Source: RUG343 sp964486215
GTDB lineage: Bacteria; Bacillota_I; Bacilli_A; RF39; UBA660
Direction of reading: 5' to 3'
Assembly: GCA_964486215.1 (NCBI GenBank)
Contig: CAZALI010000002.1
Span: forward strand, 39,616 to 103,615
Length of the DNA: 64,000 nucleotides
The position numbers and the translations under genes were made by a program. Under the pieces are notes generated by a model. That model did no database searches. It worked only from the letters and a program-made list of their open reading frames with translations, and was not told the DNA's origin. Below, piece after piece: positions 43,472 to 52,736 of this stretch. How positions within the stretch are numbered: position 1 is the first letter of the stretch; each line of letters opens with the position of its first letter.

Positions 43472-44518
43472 ATGGATAGAATAGATATCATTAAGAAACA
43501 AATAGATAATTTTGATACTTCTAAATTTAAAATTTTAAGTAAGAAAGATTTACGTAAAATGAGTGAAGAAGAAGTGGATGAATATTATCGTAATTATAGA
43601 ATTTATTTGTATAAAACTGATGGTTTAGTTACAGATCATGATAAACACCTTAAATTTCATAGATTAGTACAAATAGGTTTACCTATAATGAGAAAATTAG
43701 AAGGTAGAAAGTTAATTATCAATAGAGATGATAGAATATATGGAGATAAGCCTAGAATATACTGTTCTACACATGTGGGGAGACACGATGTAGAAACAGG
43801 AATAGAAGCTATTGGAGAACAAGCTTACTTAGTATATGGAGATCCTAACGAGACTTATTTTGATTTTAATGGATTCTTATTAGATCATAATGGAAGAATT
43901 AATCTAAATACTGATAGAAAATATGAAATAGATAGATATATTGCGAATGAGACTATGATTAAGCATGTAGAAGAAGGTCATAATATTTATATATATCCTG
44001 AAGGAGCAGAGAATATTTATGGAGATCATTTTAAGACAAATAACTATTATGATTATCCATATATGTATGAATTTGATATTATAGAAAGATATGGCTTTGT
44101 ATTAAAAAATTATAGTGGAGCAGCTAAAACAGCTATTCTTACTGGAGCAGATATAGTACCTATGTCAATATACAGAGTAAAAAAAGATAATTACGTAGTA
44201 AGCTTTGGAAAGAATTTAAATTTCTCTGGAGAAAGAATAGAAGATGTAGAAGTACTAGCTGATGTCATTAGAACAGCAGAAATAAATTTACAGTGGGAAA
44301 ATATGAAAATGTATGGAGTTGTACTTGAAAGAAGTAAAATAAATGATGTAAGAGAGGCTTCTTTAGAGTATACAAAAGATATTATGTCTAGTATGCCTCC
44401 TAGGTATACAGAATATGACATAGAAAATACTAGATTTCATGAAAAAGAGAAAACACTTGATGAATGGAGAAAATACAATAAAAGATTAGATTACTTTGAA
44501 AAAAAATATTTAAAATAG
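43472..44518 (+). CDS. Acyltransferase of the LPLAT/PlsC type
   Basis: The 348-residue protein has the acyltransferase box HVGRHD (HX4D, about residues 109-114) and a second block IYIYPEGAENIYG (about 175-187), equivalent to the PEGTRS phosphate-binding block. It probably moves an acyl chain onto a lysophospholipid or other acceptor. The overall sequence is divergent and has a charged C-terminal extension; no membrane helices are obvious. I chose ATG 43472 behind GGGGAAGAG rather than an ATG near 43427, which overlaps the previous gene. It is followed by a terminator. Confidence 0.7.
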   Translation: MDRIDIIKKQIDNFDTSKFKILSKKDLRKMSEEEVDEYYRNYRIYLYKTDGLVTDHDKHLKFHRLVQIGLPIMRKLEGRKLIINRDDRIYGDKPRIYCSTHVGRHDVETGIEAIGEQAYLVYGDPNETYFDFNGFLLDHNGRINLNTDRKYEIDRYIANETMIKHVEEGHNIYIYPEGAENIYGDHFKTNNYYDYPYMYEFDIIERYGFVLKNYSGAAKTAILTGADIVPMSIYRVKKDNYVVSFGKNLNFSGERIEDVEVLADVIRTAEINLQWENMKMYGVVLERSKINDVREASLEYTKDIMSSMPPRYTEYDIENTRFHEKEKTLDEWRKYNKRLDYFEKKYLK

Positions 44519-44540
44519 AGAGTTTTTAACTCTCTTTTTA
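44517..44540 (+). terminator. Terminator after the acyltransferase gene
   Basis: AGAGAG and CTCTCT pair around a T-rich loop, followed by TTTTT, at the stop codon. Confidence 0.8.
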
Positions 44541-44599
44541 TTTTAAAAATAGATAATTTATGTTATTATGTAGTTAGAGTGGGTGACTGGGGTGATAAA

Positions 44600-46522
44600 A
44601 TGAGTGGATTATGGTTACCTCTAGGAGCATTAATTATTAGTGTCTTTCTAGTTATTATGTTTTTTAGTAAGGAAAATACCAAGAATATTGAAACTAAAAT
44701 ATATTCATATATGTTGATATTAAATTTATTTTATTCAATATTAGGAGCTTTTGGATATTGGTTTTCTATGTATAGTGGTAATTTACATATAATGGTTCTT
44801 ATACAGAAAATATATTTAGTTATTTTACTATTATTAGCTCATGGTATATTTTTGTATTATCTTTCTATAGCTGGATTAGGTGATAGAATATATAAAATTA
44901 TCTTTAAGATATCTATAGGTTTTAGTTTAATTATGTCTATTTTAATTCTAGCTACTAAAGTAGAAACTATTATTGATGTTGCCGGTCAAAGCTTAGATGT
45001 AGCTGGGCTTTCATATTATAATGCAATGGTAGGAGTTATTGTTTATTTTATAGGTATAATTATTGCGACAATAGTTTCTTCATTGAATGGTAAAGTTGGA
45101 TTACATAAAAAACTTCCATTAATAGTATTTGTTCCACTATTTGTAGGTGGATTACTATTAAGAGAGTATTATCCAGAAATAATTACTGAGACATTCTTCT
45201 TTGCTTTCTTTTATTTAGTTATGTATCATACTATAGAAAATCCAGATATGAAGATGATTAATAAATTAGAAGTAGCTCGTGATACTGCGGATAAAGCTAA
45301 TAGAGCTAAGACAGAATTTTTATCTAGTATGAGTCATGAAATAAGAACACCATTAAATGCGATAGTAGGTTTATCTAATGATATAGCTTCTTGCAAAGAA
45401 GAACTTCCTACACAAGTAAAAGAAAATGCTGAAGATATAGTTGATGCTTCTAATAATTTGCTTGAAGTTGTAGGTAATATCTTAGATATTAGTAAGATTG
45501 AAAGTGATAAATTAGAAATTGCTGAAAAGCCATATGACTTTGTAGCAGAAATAGAAGAATTATGTAGAGTAGATTCTATGAGAATTGGAGATAAATCTAT
45601 TGATTTTAAAGTAGATATTTCTGATGATATTCCATATCAACTTATAGGTGATAAAGTACATGTTAAAGAGATTGTGAATAATCTACTTACTAATGCGATT
45701 AAATATACTGATAGTGGTAGTATTAATGTTAAAATCACTTGTAATAATGATATAGATAAAAGTATATGTAATTTAAAGATTATGGTTGAAGATACTGGTA
45801 GAGGTATTAAGAAAGAGTATTTTGATAAGATATTTGATAGATTTGAAAGACTTGATGTCGATAGGAATTCAGCTGTTGGAGGAACAGGACTTGGACTTGC
45901 GATTGCGAAAGAACTTGTTACTATGATGAATGGTACTATTGATGTTTCATCTGAAGTAGATAAAGGTTCTATTTTTACAGTTAATATTCCTCAAAAGATA
46001 GATAGAGTAAATAGACCTATTGATGTATCTAATCCTGAAAAAGAAAAAGGAGACTTTAGTGGTAAGAAAGTACTAGTAGTAGATGATAATAGTTTGAATA
46101 TCAAAGTAGCTAAAAGAGTACTTTCTAGCTTTAACTTAGATATAGATGAAGCTATTAGTGGGCAAGAATGTATTGATAAAGTTAAAAGTGGTATGAGGTA
46201 TGATTTAATTCTTATGGATATAATGATGCCTAATATGAGTGGAGAAACTACATTTGAAATGTTAAAGAGAAATCCTAATTTTGAGACACCAGTAATTGCT
46301 TTAACAGCTGATGCTATGAGTGGATCTCGTGAAAAATACTTAGATAAAGGATTCTATGATTATGTAGCTAAACCATTTAATAAAGAACAGATTGAAGAAA
46401 AACTAAATAAAGTATTTGGAGCAGATATAAAAGAAGTTGTTGGTAATACACCTTTTAGTCCTTTTGATGAAAGTAGATTTAAAGGAGTAGATGGAGTCGT
46501 TGTAGGAGAAGACAAAAAGTAG
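44600..46522 (+). CDS. Hybrid sensor histidine kinase with receiver domain
   Basis: The N-terminus has about seven membrane helices (residues 5-215) with no large external loop, so it probably senses a membrane or small-molecule signal. A HisKA domain with SSMSHEIRTPLN places the phospho-His at 246. An ATPase domain follows (N box TNAIKYTDS, G1 VEDTGRGI, G2 GGTGLGLAI). A C-terminal receiver has VVDDNSLN, Asp540 in LILMDIMMPNMSG, and Lys in AKPF. No partner regulator or DNA-binding output is encoded nearby, so it is orphan in this window. It lies 10 bases before the NifU-like gene, perhaps in the same transcript. The start is ATG 44600 behind GGGGTGAT. Confidence 0.9.
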   Translation: MSGLWLPLGALIISVFLVIMFFSKENTKNIETKIYSYMLILNLFYSILGAFGYWFSMYSGNLHIMVLIQKIYLVILLLLAHGIFLYYLSIAGLGDRIYKIIFKISIGFSLIMSILILATKVETIIDVAGQSLDVAGLSYYNAMVGVIVYFIGIIIATIVSSLNGKVGLHKKLPLIVFVPLFVGGLLLREYYPEIITETFFFAFFYLVMYHTIENPDMKMINKLEVARDTADKANRAKTEFLSSMSHEIRTPLNAIVGLSNDIASCKEELPTQVKENAEDIVDASNNLLEVVGNILDISKIESDKLEIAEKPYDFVAEIEELCRVDSMRIGDKSIDFKVDISDDIPYQLIGDKVHVKEIVNNLLTNAIKYTDSGSINVKITCNNDIDKSICNLKIMVEDTGRGIKKEYFDKIFDRFERLDVDRNSAVGGTGLGLAIAKELVTMMNGTIDVSSEVDKGSIFTVNIPQKIDRVNRPIDVSNPEKEKGDFSGKKVLVVDDNSLNIKVAKRVLSSFNLDIDEAISGQECIDKVKSGMRYDLILMDIMMPNMSGETTFEMLKRNPNFETPVIALTADAMSGSREKYLDKGFYDYVAKPFNKEQIEEKLNKVFGADIKEVVGNTPFSPFDESRFKGVDGVVVGEDKK

Positions 46523-46532
46523 AGGTGATAAG

Positions 46533-47225
46533 ATGGATGTTAGTGAAGATATAAAAGAAATGTGTCCAGTTAGAGTTGGCGCTAATCATGGAGCTGCACC
46601 TATTCCTGAAGAAGGTAAGTGGGTACAAGCTAAGGATATTAAAGATATTTCTGGTCTTAGTCATGGTATTGGTTGGTGTGCACCACAACAAGGTGCTTGT
46701 AAGTTAACTCTTAATGTTAAAGATGGAATAATACAAGAAGCTCTTATTGAGACAATTGGTTGTTCTGGCATGACACATTCAGCTGCTATGGCAGGGGAAA
46801 TATTAAATGGAAAAACTATTTTAGAAGCACTTAATACTGATTTAGTATGTGATGCTATAAATGTAGCAATGCGAGAAATCTTTTTACAAATGGTATATGG
46901 TAGAACACAATCTGCCTTTAGTGAAGGTGGTCTAAATATAGGAGCAGGACTTGATGACTTAGGAAAAGCTCATCGTAGTCAAATTGGTACAGTTTATACA
47001 ACTGATCTTAAAGGACCTAGATACCTAGAAGTTACTGAAGGTTATGTTTTAGAACAAGCTTTGGATGAAAATAATGAAATTATTGGTTATAAAGCTTTGA
47101 ATTTTGGTAAGATGATGAATTACATTAAAGAGGGAATGGAACCAGAAGAAGCTTTAGAAAAAGCTACAGGTAAATATGGTAGATTTGATGATGGAATCAG
47201 ATTTATAGATCCGAGGTGCGAATAA
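46533..47225 (+). CDS. NifU/IscU-like scaffold-type protein (partner of GGGtGRT)
   Basis: The 230-residue protein contains cysteines in IGWCAPQQGACK (about 48-57) and ETIGCSGMTHSAAMAGEI (about 72-84), laid out like the IscU/NifU N-terminal iron-sulfur scaffold family, with a third segment of conserved acidic and Gly residues. It is encoded in overlap with the GGGtGRT gene, a pairing I recognise from anaerobic Firmicutes. The function of the pair is not known to me; binding of a metal or Fe-S cluster is inferred from the Cys pattern. A GAGGTGATA ribosome site precedes the ATG. Confidence 0.75.
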   Translation: MDVSEDIKEMCPVRVGANHGAAPIPEEGKWVQAKDIKDISGLSHGIGWCAPQQGACKLTLNVKDGIIQEALIETIGCSGMTHSAAMAGEILNGKTILEALNTDLVCDAINVAMREIFLQMVYGRTQSAFSEGGLNIGAGLDDLGKAHRSQIGTVYTTDLKGPRYLEVTEGYVLEQALDENNEIIGYKALNFGKMMNYIKEGMEPEEALEKATGKYGRFDDGIRFIDPRCE

Positions 47226-48232
47226 TGAGTGTTATGTTTGAAGGACAAGAGAGAAGAGAAGAAGGCATCAAGAAAGCTTTAGAAAAGTATGGTATTACTA
47301 ATTTAGACGAAGCACGTCAGATTTGTTTAGATAAAGGTTTTGATCCCATTGAAATGGTAAGAGAAGTTCAATCAATTTGCTTTGACAATGCTTGTTGGGC
47401 TTATACTTTAGGTTGTGCTATTGCGATTAAAAAAGATCTTCATCATGCAGCTGAAGCAGCAGAAGCTATTGGAGAAGGCTTACAAGCTTTCTGTGTTCCT
47501 GGTAGTGTAGCTGACGATAGAAAAGTAGGTCTTGGACATGGATCACTAGCTGCAATGCTTTTAAATGAAGAAACTAAATGTTTTGCTTTCTTAGCAGGAC
47601 ATGAATCATTTGCTGCAGCTGAAGGTGCTATTGGTATCGCAACTAGTGCCAATAAAGTAAGAAAAAAACCACTTAAGGTTATCTTAAATGGTTTAGGAAA
47701 AGATGCAGCTCAGATTATTTCTAGATTTAATGGTTTTACTTATGTTAAAACTGATTTTGATTATATAACTGGTGAATTAAAAGTAGTAGAAGAAATACCT
47801 TATTCTACTGGTGAAAGATCTAAAGTTAGGTGTTATGGAGCAAACGATGTTAGAGAGGGTGTTAGTATAATGCACTTAGAAGATGTAGATGTATCTATTA
47901 CAGGTAATTCTACTAATCCAACACGTTTTCAACATCCAGTAGCAGGAACATACAAAAAAGAATGCTATGAAAAAGGTAAGAAGTACTTCAGTGTAGCTAG
48001 TGGTGGAGGAACTGGTAGAACACTTCATCCAGATAATATGGGTGCTGGTCCAGCAAGTTATGGTATGACAGATACTATGGGTAGAATGCACTCAGATGCT
48101 CAATTTGCAGGATCATCTTCAGTACCCGCTCATGTTGATATGATGGGATTCATTGGTATGGGCAATAATCCTATGGTTGGAGCTACTGTACGTCTTGCTG
48201 TTGAAATAGAAGAAGCAATGAACGAAAAGTAA
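47225..48232 (+). CDS. GGGtGRT family protein
   Basis: The 335-residue protein carries the naming motif SVASGGGTGRTLHPDN (about 260-275) and FQHPVAGTYKKECYEKG. Its middle is unusually rich in Ala, Gly and His (DLHHAAEAAEAIGEGLQAF, GLGHGSLAAMLL). The start ATG shares its first base with the stop codon of the NifU-like gene (TAATG), so the two are tightly coupled. The family is widespread in gut anaerobes and has no known function; an Fe-S or metal-linked role is suggested only by the partner. No signal peptide. Confidence 0.85.
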   Translation: MSVMFEGQERREEGIKKALEKYGITNLDEARQICLDKGFDPIEMVREVQSICFDNACWAYTLGCAIAIKKDLHHAAEAAEAIGEGLQAFCVPGSVADDRKVGLGHGSLAAMLLNEETKCFAFLAGHESFAAAEGAIGIATSANKVRKKPLKVILNGLGKDAAQIISRFNGFTYVKTDFDYITGELKVVEEIPYSTGERSKVRCYGANDVREGVSIMHLEDVDVSITGNSTNPTRFQHPVAGTYKKECYEKGKKYFSVASGGGTGRTLHPDNMGAGPASYGMTDTMGRMHSDAQFAGSSSVPAHVDMMGFIGMGNNPMVGATVRLAVEIEEAMNEK

Positions 48233-48234
48233 GC

Positions 48235-48354
48235 AAAAAAAATACAGAGTATTTACAATCAAATGATATCGCAATACCATTTAATTTACTCTGTACTTGG
48301 GCAAAGCCCATTACTTCTTAGCAATTAAATCTAATAGATCAATTACTAATTGCT
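48235..48354 (-). ncRNA. Candidate small RNA on the minus strand
   Basis: Read on the minus strand, TTTACA, 16 bases and TATAAT (48386-48359) lead into about 118 bases with three hairpins. These are CTTAGCAATT/AATTGCTAAG (arms 48348-48357 and 48317-48326), TGGGC/GCCCA (48298-48310), and a last stem ACAGAGTA/TACTCTGT (arms 48287-48294 and 48244-48251) with an inner AAATG/CATTT, ending in ATTTTTTTT. This last stem is a full Rho-independent terminator. No reading frame is present. The 3' end abuts the stop codon of the GGGtGRT gene. The outermost bases of the first stem overlap the region just after the -10 box, so the exact 5' end is uncertain. Confidence 0.65.
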
Positions 48355-48358
48355 AAGT

Positions 48359-48386
48359 ATTATACCACAAATTTCTAATTTGTAAA
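48359..48386 (-). promoter_or_regulatory. Promoter of the minus-strand RNA
   Basis: On the minus strand TTTACA, a 16-base spacer and a perfect TATAAT, upstream of the RNA and divergent from the gene at 48406. Confidence 0.75.
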
Positions 48387-48405
48387 GTTTAGTATGGTGA
48401 TTAAT

Positions 48406-48948
48406 ATGAATAATGGTTTAAATGGTGAAGGAAAAAATGTTATCAAAGATGTTGATAACGATAGTAAATTTGCTGAAAATTTAACTAATTTTTATAATAA
48501 TAAAGAATTAAATGAGAAGAACAAAAGTACTTCTGTTATGAGTGATACAGTAAAATTAGAGAAAAAAGAAGATAGTGAAGTAGCTAATAATATATATAAT
48601 TTTGTAATGAAATTAAAAGATAATATTATGAAATTTATTAATCCAAAGAAAATAGCTACTGAAGAAGAATATAAAGATAGAATAAGTATTTGTAGATCAT
48701 TAACTTTAGTACCAGCATTCTTTTCTCTATTTTATTTAATTGATACTCATGGAATATTTTATGTTTTTGCTTTTGTATTATTAGCAATTAGTTATTATTT
48801 ACTTGGTAAAAATAATAAGACAGGTATTTTTACAGCCATAGCTGCTTCTGTCTTATTAGTAATATCGTTTAGATTTATAAATATATTAGTTGGTCTTATA
48901 TATTTTTATGGAAATATATTATTACTTAGATATAAAAAAGATTCCTAA
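48406..48948 (+). CDS. Membrane protein with charged N-terminal region, unknown
   Basis: I chose ATG 48406 because GGTGATTAAT precedes it; ATG 48394 is also in frame. The 180-residue product has about 75 polar residues (Asn, Lys, Asp, Glu), then a short positively charged part (NPKKIATEEEYKDRISICRS), then three or four membrane helices to the end. No motif was recognised. It is convergent with the next gene, with a shared hairpin at both ends. Confidence 0.5.
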   Translation: MNNGLNGEGKNVIKDVDNDSKFAENLTNFYNNKELNEKNKSTSVMSDTVKLEKKEDSEVANNIYNFVMKLKDNIMKFINPKKIATEEEYKDRISICRSLTLVPAFFSLFYLIDTHGIFYVFAFVLLAISYYLLGKNNKTGIFTAIAASVLLVISFRFINILVGLIYFYGNILLLRYKKDS

Positions 48949-48962
48949 TTAGGAATCTTTTT
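48937..48962. terminator. Bidirectional terminator
   Basis: AAAGATTCC and GGAATCTTT pair around TAATTA, with T residues on both strands, between convergent genes. Confidence 0.82.
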
Positions 48963-49737
48963 CTTCTTGATCTTCTTTTAATTCAGGAATACATCTTCTA
49001 CAAGGATCAGTTAAGTTTCTTTCAAAAGCTTGTCTTACAGTACCTTCATATACTGTTTCACTTTGAGAGAAAGCAGGACAATCTTTTTTAACATGATATT
49101 TTTTACTATGAGGTGCCCAATATACTACATATTTTCCTTCACTATTTTTAGTACCAACAGCTTCAACTTCTCTTTCAGCTTTATCTAATTGTTCAGAAGA
49201 AACTGGATTGAAATCATAACTTGATACACCAGCAATTAGTAAAGCAATTACTGCGATTACAGTTGCGATAGTTTTATCTTTCTTATCTAGTTCATCATTA
49301 GTTAAGATGAAGATAATCATTGGTAAGAAAGCAAGTACTGATAGAACTGTTCCTAAATTATTATGAAGCCAGAATCTAGTTTTATCTTTCTCACTGATAG
49401 GATCAATATGATTAGCTTTTTTCCATAATAGTGATCCCGGTACAAAACAAGCTAAGTCTAGGATGATACAAATAATTAAGAATGTCATAACTTCCATATT
49501 TGGGAACCAGTTAATAACATTATTTAATCTTAGAATACCAATTACTTCAAAACATATAGCTAGAACCCAAAGTACAATAGCTCCAATTCTATATTTTTTA
49601 GCTCGTTCTTTGTAGTCTCCTTTATCTTCTAGCTTAACTATTCTGTTATTTTTATCCTTTCCATACTTTTCTTTTGTATTAGTATCTTCTTTGGTGATAT
49701 TGACAATTTTCTTTTCATTCTTTTTCTTTGTCGCCAT
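48949..49737 (-). CDS. Four-helix membrane protein with C-terminal Cys/His metal motif
   Basis: The 262-residue protein has a lysine-rich N-terminus (KKNEKKIVNITKEDTNTKE), about four membrane helices between residues 50 and 165, and a soluble tail. The tail ends with YHVKKDCPAF and PCRRCIPEL, that is a His and Cys followed by CxxC, a small zinc-binding unit like that at the end of several envelope or Ada-type domains. Its function is unknown. A good AGGAGTGAT ribosome site lies before the ATG on the minus strand. Confidence 0.65.
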   Translation of the reverse strand: MATKKKNEKKIVNITKEDTNTKEKYGKDKNNRIVKLEDKGDYKERAKKYRIGAIVLWVLAICFEVIGILRLNNVINWFPNMEVMTFLIICIILDLACFVPGSLLWKKANHIDPISEKDKTRFWLHNNLGTVLSVLAFLPMIIFILTNDELDKKDKTIATVIAVIALLIAGVSSYDFNPVSSEQLDKAEREVEAVGTKNSEGKYVVYWAPHSKKYHVKKDCPAFSQSETVYEGTVRQAFERNLTDPCRRCIPELKEDQEEKDS

Positions 49738-49813
49738 AAAATCACTCCTTTAAACCAATTATACTATAATTTATAAATATGGTATAATATTTTTAATAAA
49801 TTTGAGGTGTATT

Positions 49814-51046
49814 ATGAAAATATTATTCGTTAATCATTTCCCACTTACTGGATCAGGTAGTGGAGTATATACAGTTAATTTAGCTAAGAGTTTAAAAAAG
49901 CGTGGGAATGAATGTGCCATAGTCTTTCCTGAGAATAGAAGTAATTATGAGAAAATTGATGGTATAAAACTATATCCTGTCTTCTTTAAAGATAAAGAAA
50001 AAATAGATGGAGAGTTAAAATTTAATTTTCCTTGTTTTTCTACTCATCCTAGAAGTACTTATAATTTTAATGAAATGAAAGATAGTGAAAAGATTGAATA
50101 TCAAGATGCTTTTATAAATAAGTTAAGTGAAGTATTTGAAGAATTTGAACCAGATATAGTACATGCTCAACACTTATGGACTTTATCTGGTATAAGTGCA
50201 GATTTTTGTTCTAATTATAAAATACCTCTAATAGTTACTTGCCATGGAACTGATATATTAGGTATTAGAGAAGAAGAAAAAAGCAATAATTATTGGGGAA
50301 GTGTTTTTGCGAAGAAAGCTTATGATTATGCGGATAATATAATTACTATATCTCGTGATAATAAAAAATTATTAAGTGAAATATATGGTGAAAATGATAA
50401 AGTAGAATTTATTAGGAATGGAGTAGATACTAATACTTTTTATAGAGATAAAAATATAAAGAGAGAAGAAGTACTTGAAAAATTTAATATAGAAAAAGTA
50501 CCAGAGCATATAATTAGTTTTGTAGGTAAATTAACATATATAAAAGGAGTAGATACTTTACTAAAAGCTTTAGCTATTAATAATGATAAGAATACTCTTA
50601 CTTTGATTGCGGGAGATGGAGAATTACGAAGAGATTTAGAAAAGTTAAGTAGAGATCTTTCTTTAGATAATGTTTATTTCTTAGGTAATTTATCTCAAGA
50701 TAAGTTGAATAGAATATATAATATTTCTGATTTAGCTGTAGTTCCTTCTAGAAGTGAAGCTTTTGGATTAGTCGCAGCTGAAGCAATGACTTGTGGAACA
50801 CCAGTTATTGCGACACGTGTTGGAGGACTTCCTGATTTTGTGAAAGAAGATGTAGGACTCTTAATTGATAGTGATGATTCATCTGGACTAGCTAATTCAA
50901 TTAATGATATTTTAACTGGTAATAAAAAGTTTGATAGAGATTATATATCTAAGAAGATGAAAGATAATTATTCACAAGATAAAATAATAGATGAAGTATC
51001 TACTATTTATGAAGCTGCTTTAGATAGAAAAGTCTATCACAAATAG
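49814..51046 (+). CDS. Glycosyltransferase family 4
   Basis: The 410-residue GT-B enzyme starts KILFVNHFPLTGSGSGVYT, has the acceptor-side HAQHLWTLSGISADF (about 115) and VTCHGTDI (about 140), and the donor-site FVGKLTYIKGVDTLLKA (about 236) and SRSEAFGLVAAEAMTCGTPVIA (about 317-338). The EAFGLVAAEA glutamate motif is typical of GT4. The nucleotide sugar and acceptor are unknown; a surface glycan or glycolipid role is likely. I chose ATG 49814 behind GAGGTG. Monocistronic with its own terminator. Confidence 0.87.
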   Translation: MKILFVNHFPLTGSGSGVYTVNLAKSLKKRGNECAIVFPENRSNYEKIDGIKLYPVFFKDKEKIDGELKFNFPCFSTHPRSTYNFNEMKDSEKIEYQDAFINKLSEVFEEFEPDIVHAQHLWTLSGISADFCSNYKIPLIVTCHGTDILGIREEEKSNNYWGSVFAKKAYDYADNIITISRDNKKLLSEIYGENDKVEFIRNGVDTNTFYRDKNIKREEVLEKFNIEKVPEHIISFVGKLTYIKGVDTLLKALAINNDKNTLTLIAGDGELRRDLEKLSRDLSLDNVYFLGNLSQDKLNRIYNISDLAVVPSRSEAFGLVAAEAMTCGTPVIATRVGGLPDFVKEDVGLLIDSDDSSGLANSINDILTGNKKFDRDYISKKMKDNYSQDKIIDEVSTIYEAALDRKVYHK

Positions 51047-51056
51047 ACTTTTTTAG
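51030..51056 (+). terminator. Terminator after the glycosyltransferase
   Basis: AAGTCTAT and ATAGACTT pair across the stop codon, followed by TTTT. Confidence 0.8.
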
Positions 51057-51099
51057 TTATTTATGGTATAATATCACTGTTTTTGGGGGTGTAGTGGAT

Positions 51100-52593
51100 A
51101 TGGATAATGAAAAAGAATTTATGAAAGTTGCTTCTAATATGACAACTAGTGCGAAAATTAGAAGTAAAAATGCTGATGATAATTTAAATTTTAGTAAACA
51201 AACGGATGATAGTGCTGAAGCTTCTCAAGCAAGAAATTTAGCTGGAGAATATTTATGCTTTGGTGGAGAACTTTTAGAAAAAAGTAATATTGTATATGAT
51301 GATTTTAGTCGTAGTCCAATATTTAATCAATCTAGTGAACAAGATGTAACTGTAGAAGGAAAAACGTTTACGGCTTATCCTGTTGGAAGTCCTGAATGGC
51401 ATGGTGCTATTTCAGCTCTAGATGGAGGTAATGCATCTAAAATTATTTCAGATCCTAAGGCTATATTAAAATACATTATTCCACAATCTAGTGGTGATCC
51501 TAGAAGCACTCTTACTAATGATCCGAGATTTGCTAGTTCATTTCAAACATTAGATTTAGCTACTGAAAAACCTACTGGTCATAGTTTATATGCGTATTAT
51601 CAATTATTAGGTCCTATTGCGAAGACATTAGTTAATTCTGAATACTATTCTTATACTAATGATGAAGAAAAGTATGCAATCTTTGCTTTATTAACTGACG
51701 ATAGTATTTTAGGTATAAATTCTGATAATATTACTACTATGCCAAGTGAACTTATGAATTATTTGGATTCTAATAAAGATGCATCTGTAAAATTAAGATA
51801 TTCTTCTACTTCAGCAAGAGATGTCGATGAGAAAGATTTAAAATTCATCATAGAATATTTTAATTCATTACTTGCTGTAGGTAATTATAGATTTCCAAAT
51901 TACGAAAAATATGCGAATATTGATTTTGATAGATATAATTGTGATGATTTAAATATAGATGAATTTAGTAAATTAGATAGAATGCAACAATATTATTTAA
52001 AAAACAATTTCTCAAATGATGAGTTAAATGAATTATATAAAAGTATGAGTGATAGTAAGGATGCTGATATATTCTTAAATATGAGTATTTATTTAAAGAA
52101 CTATGTTAATGAAAAATTAAAAATAGATTTAAATTTTGATGAAAAAGTATTTGATAGAGTAAAAGCTTATTGTAGTATAGTAAAAGCATTTAGACCATTT
52201 AATAATGATACAAAAAGATTATGTGATAATGAACAATTTAGTACAAATGATAAGAAACAGTACTATATTGTACAATTAAATAAGTTACAAGAAGAAAAAA
52301 GAAAAAAAGAAATAAGAAAAATTAAATTATTAACTAAATTACAACAAGCTGGTATTTCTGATATTAGGATTACAGAAAGTAGCTTAGATAGTTTTAAGCA
52401 AAGTATAGCTGAAAGTGATTCAAAGGAAGAAATTGTTGATAATATTATAAATAAACATAAACTTGTTGGTTTTGATGATGTATATAGTTATAAGATGGGT
52501 GAAGATAGAGTTATCGTTAAAGAAAAGGCTGGAAAGAAATATGTACTTAGTTATCCACACCATCATGATCTTTTTAGCGATGAAGAAAGTTAA
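51100..52593 (+). CDS. Unknown 497-residue cytosolic protein
   Basis: The soluble protein has no signal peptide or membrane helix. It starts with a Ser/Asp/Asn-rich helical part (1-65) and continues with a beta-containing region (VEGKTFTAYPVGSPEWHGA near 90). It ends with a Lys/Glu-rich coiled coil (about 395-440) and a His cluster (YPHHHDLFS). No family or motif was recognised. ATG 51100 follows GGGGGTG. It lies just upstream of the double-glycine peptides, but a terminator separates them. Confidence 0.55.
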   Translation: MDNEKEFMKVASNMTTSAKIRSKNADDNLNFSKQTDDSAEASQARNLAGEYLCFGGELLEKSNIVYDDFSRSPIFNQSSEQDVTVEGKTFTAYPVGSPEWHGAISALDGGNASKIISDPKAILKYIIPQSSGDPRSTLTNDPRFASSFQTLDLATEKPTGHSLYAYYQLLGPIAKTLVNSEYYSYTNDEEKYAIFALLTDDSILGINSDNITTMPSELMNYLDSNKDASVKLRYSSTSARDVDEKDLKFIIEYFNSLLAVGNYRFPNYEKYANIDFDRYNCDDLNIDEFSKLDRMQQYYLKNNFSNDELNELYKSMSDSKDADIFLNMSIYLKNYVNEKLKIDLNFDEKVFDRVKAYCSIVKAFRPFNNDTKRLCDNEQFSTNDKKQYYIVQLNKLQEEKRKKEIRKIKLLTKLQQAGISDIRITESSLDSFKQSIAESDSKEEIVDNIINKHKLVGFDDVYSYKMGEDRVIVKEKAGKKYVLSYPHHHDLFSDEES

Positions 52594-52613
52594 TTATTGA
52601 CTTTCTTTTTTTT
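52583..52613 (+). terminator. Terminator after the unknown protein gene
   Basis: AAGAAAGT and ACTTTCTT pair around a T-rich loop, followed by seven or more T residues. Confidence 0.85.
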
Positions 52614-52736
52614 AGTAAAAAAATTAATTGCTTTAGAGAAAAATATTTTTTTAATATACATACATATTACTTTTAATAAATTGCTTGTTTGCACTATATT
52701 TTTACTTTGTATATAGTGTTGATGAAAGGAGGTAAT

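Noticed and set aside
47443..47652. Ala/Ser-rich open frame on the minus strand in the GGGtGRT gene
   Set aside because: It reflects the Ala/Gly-rich coding strand; no start signals.
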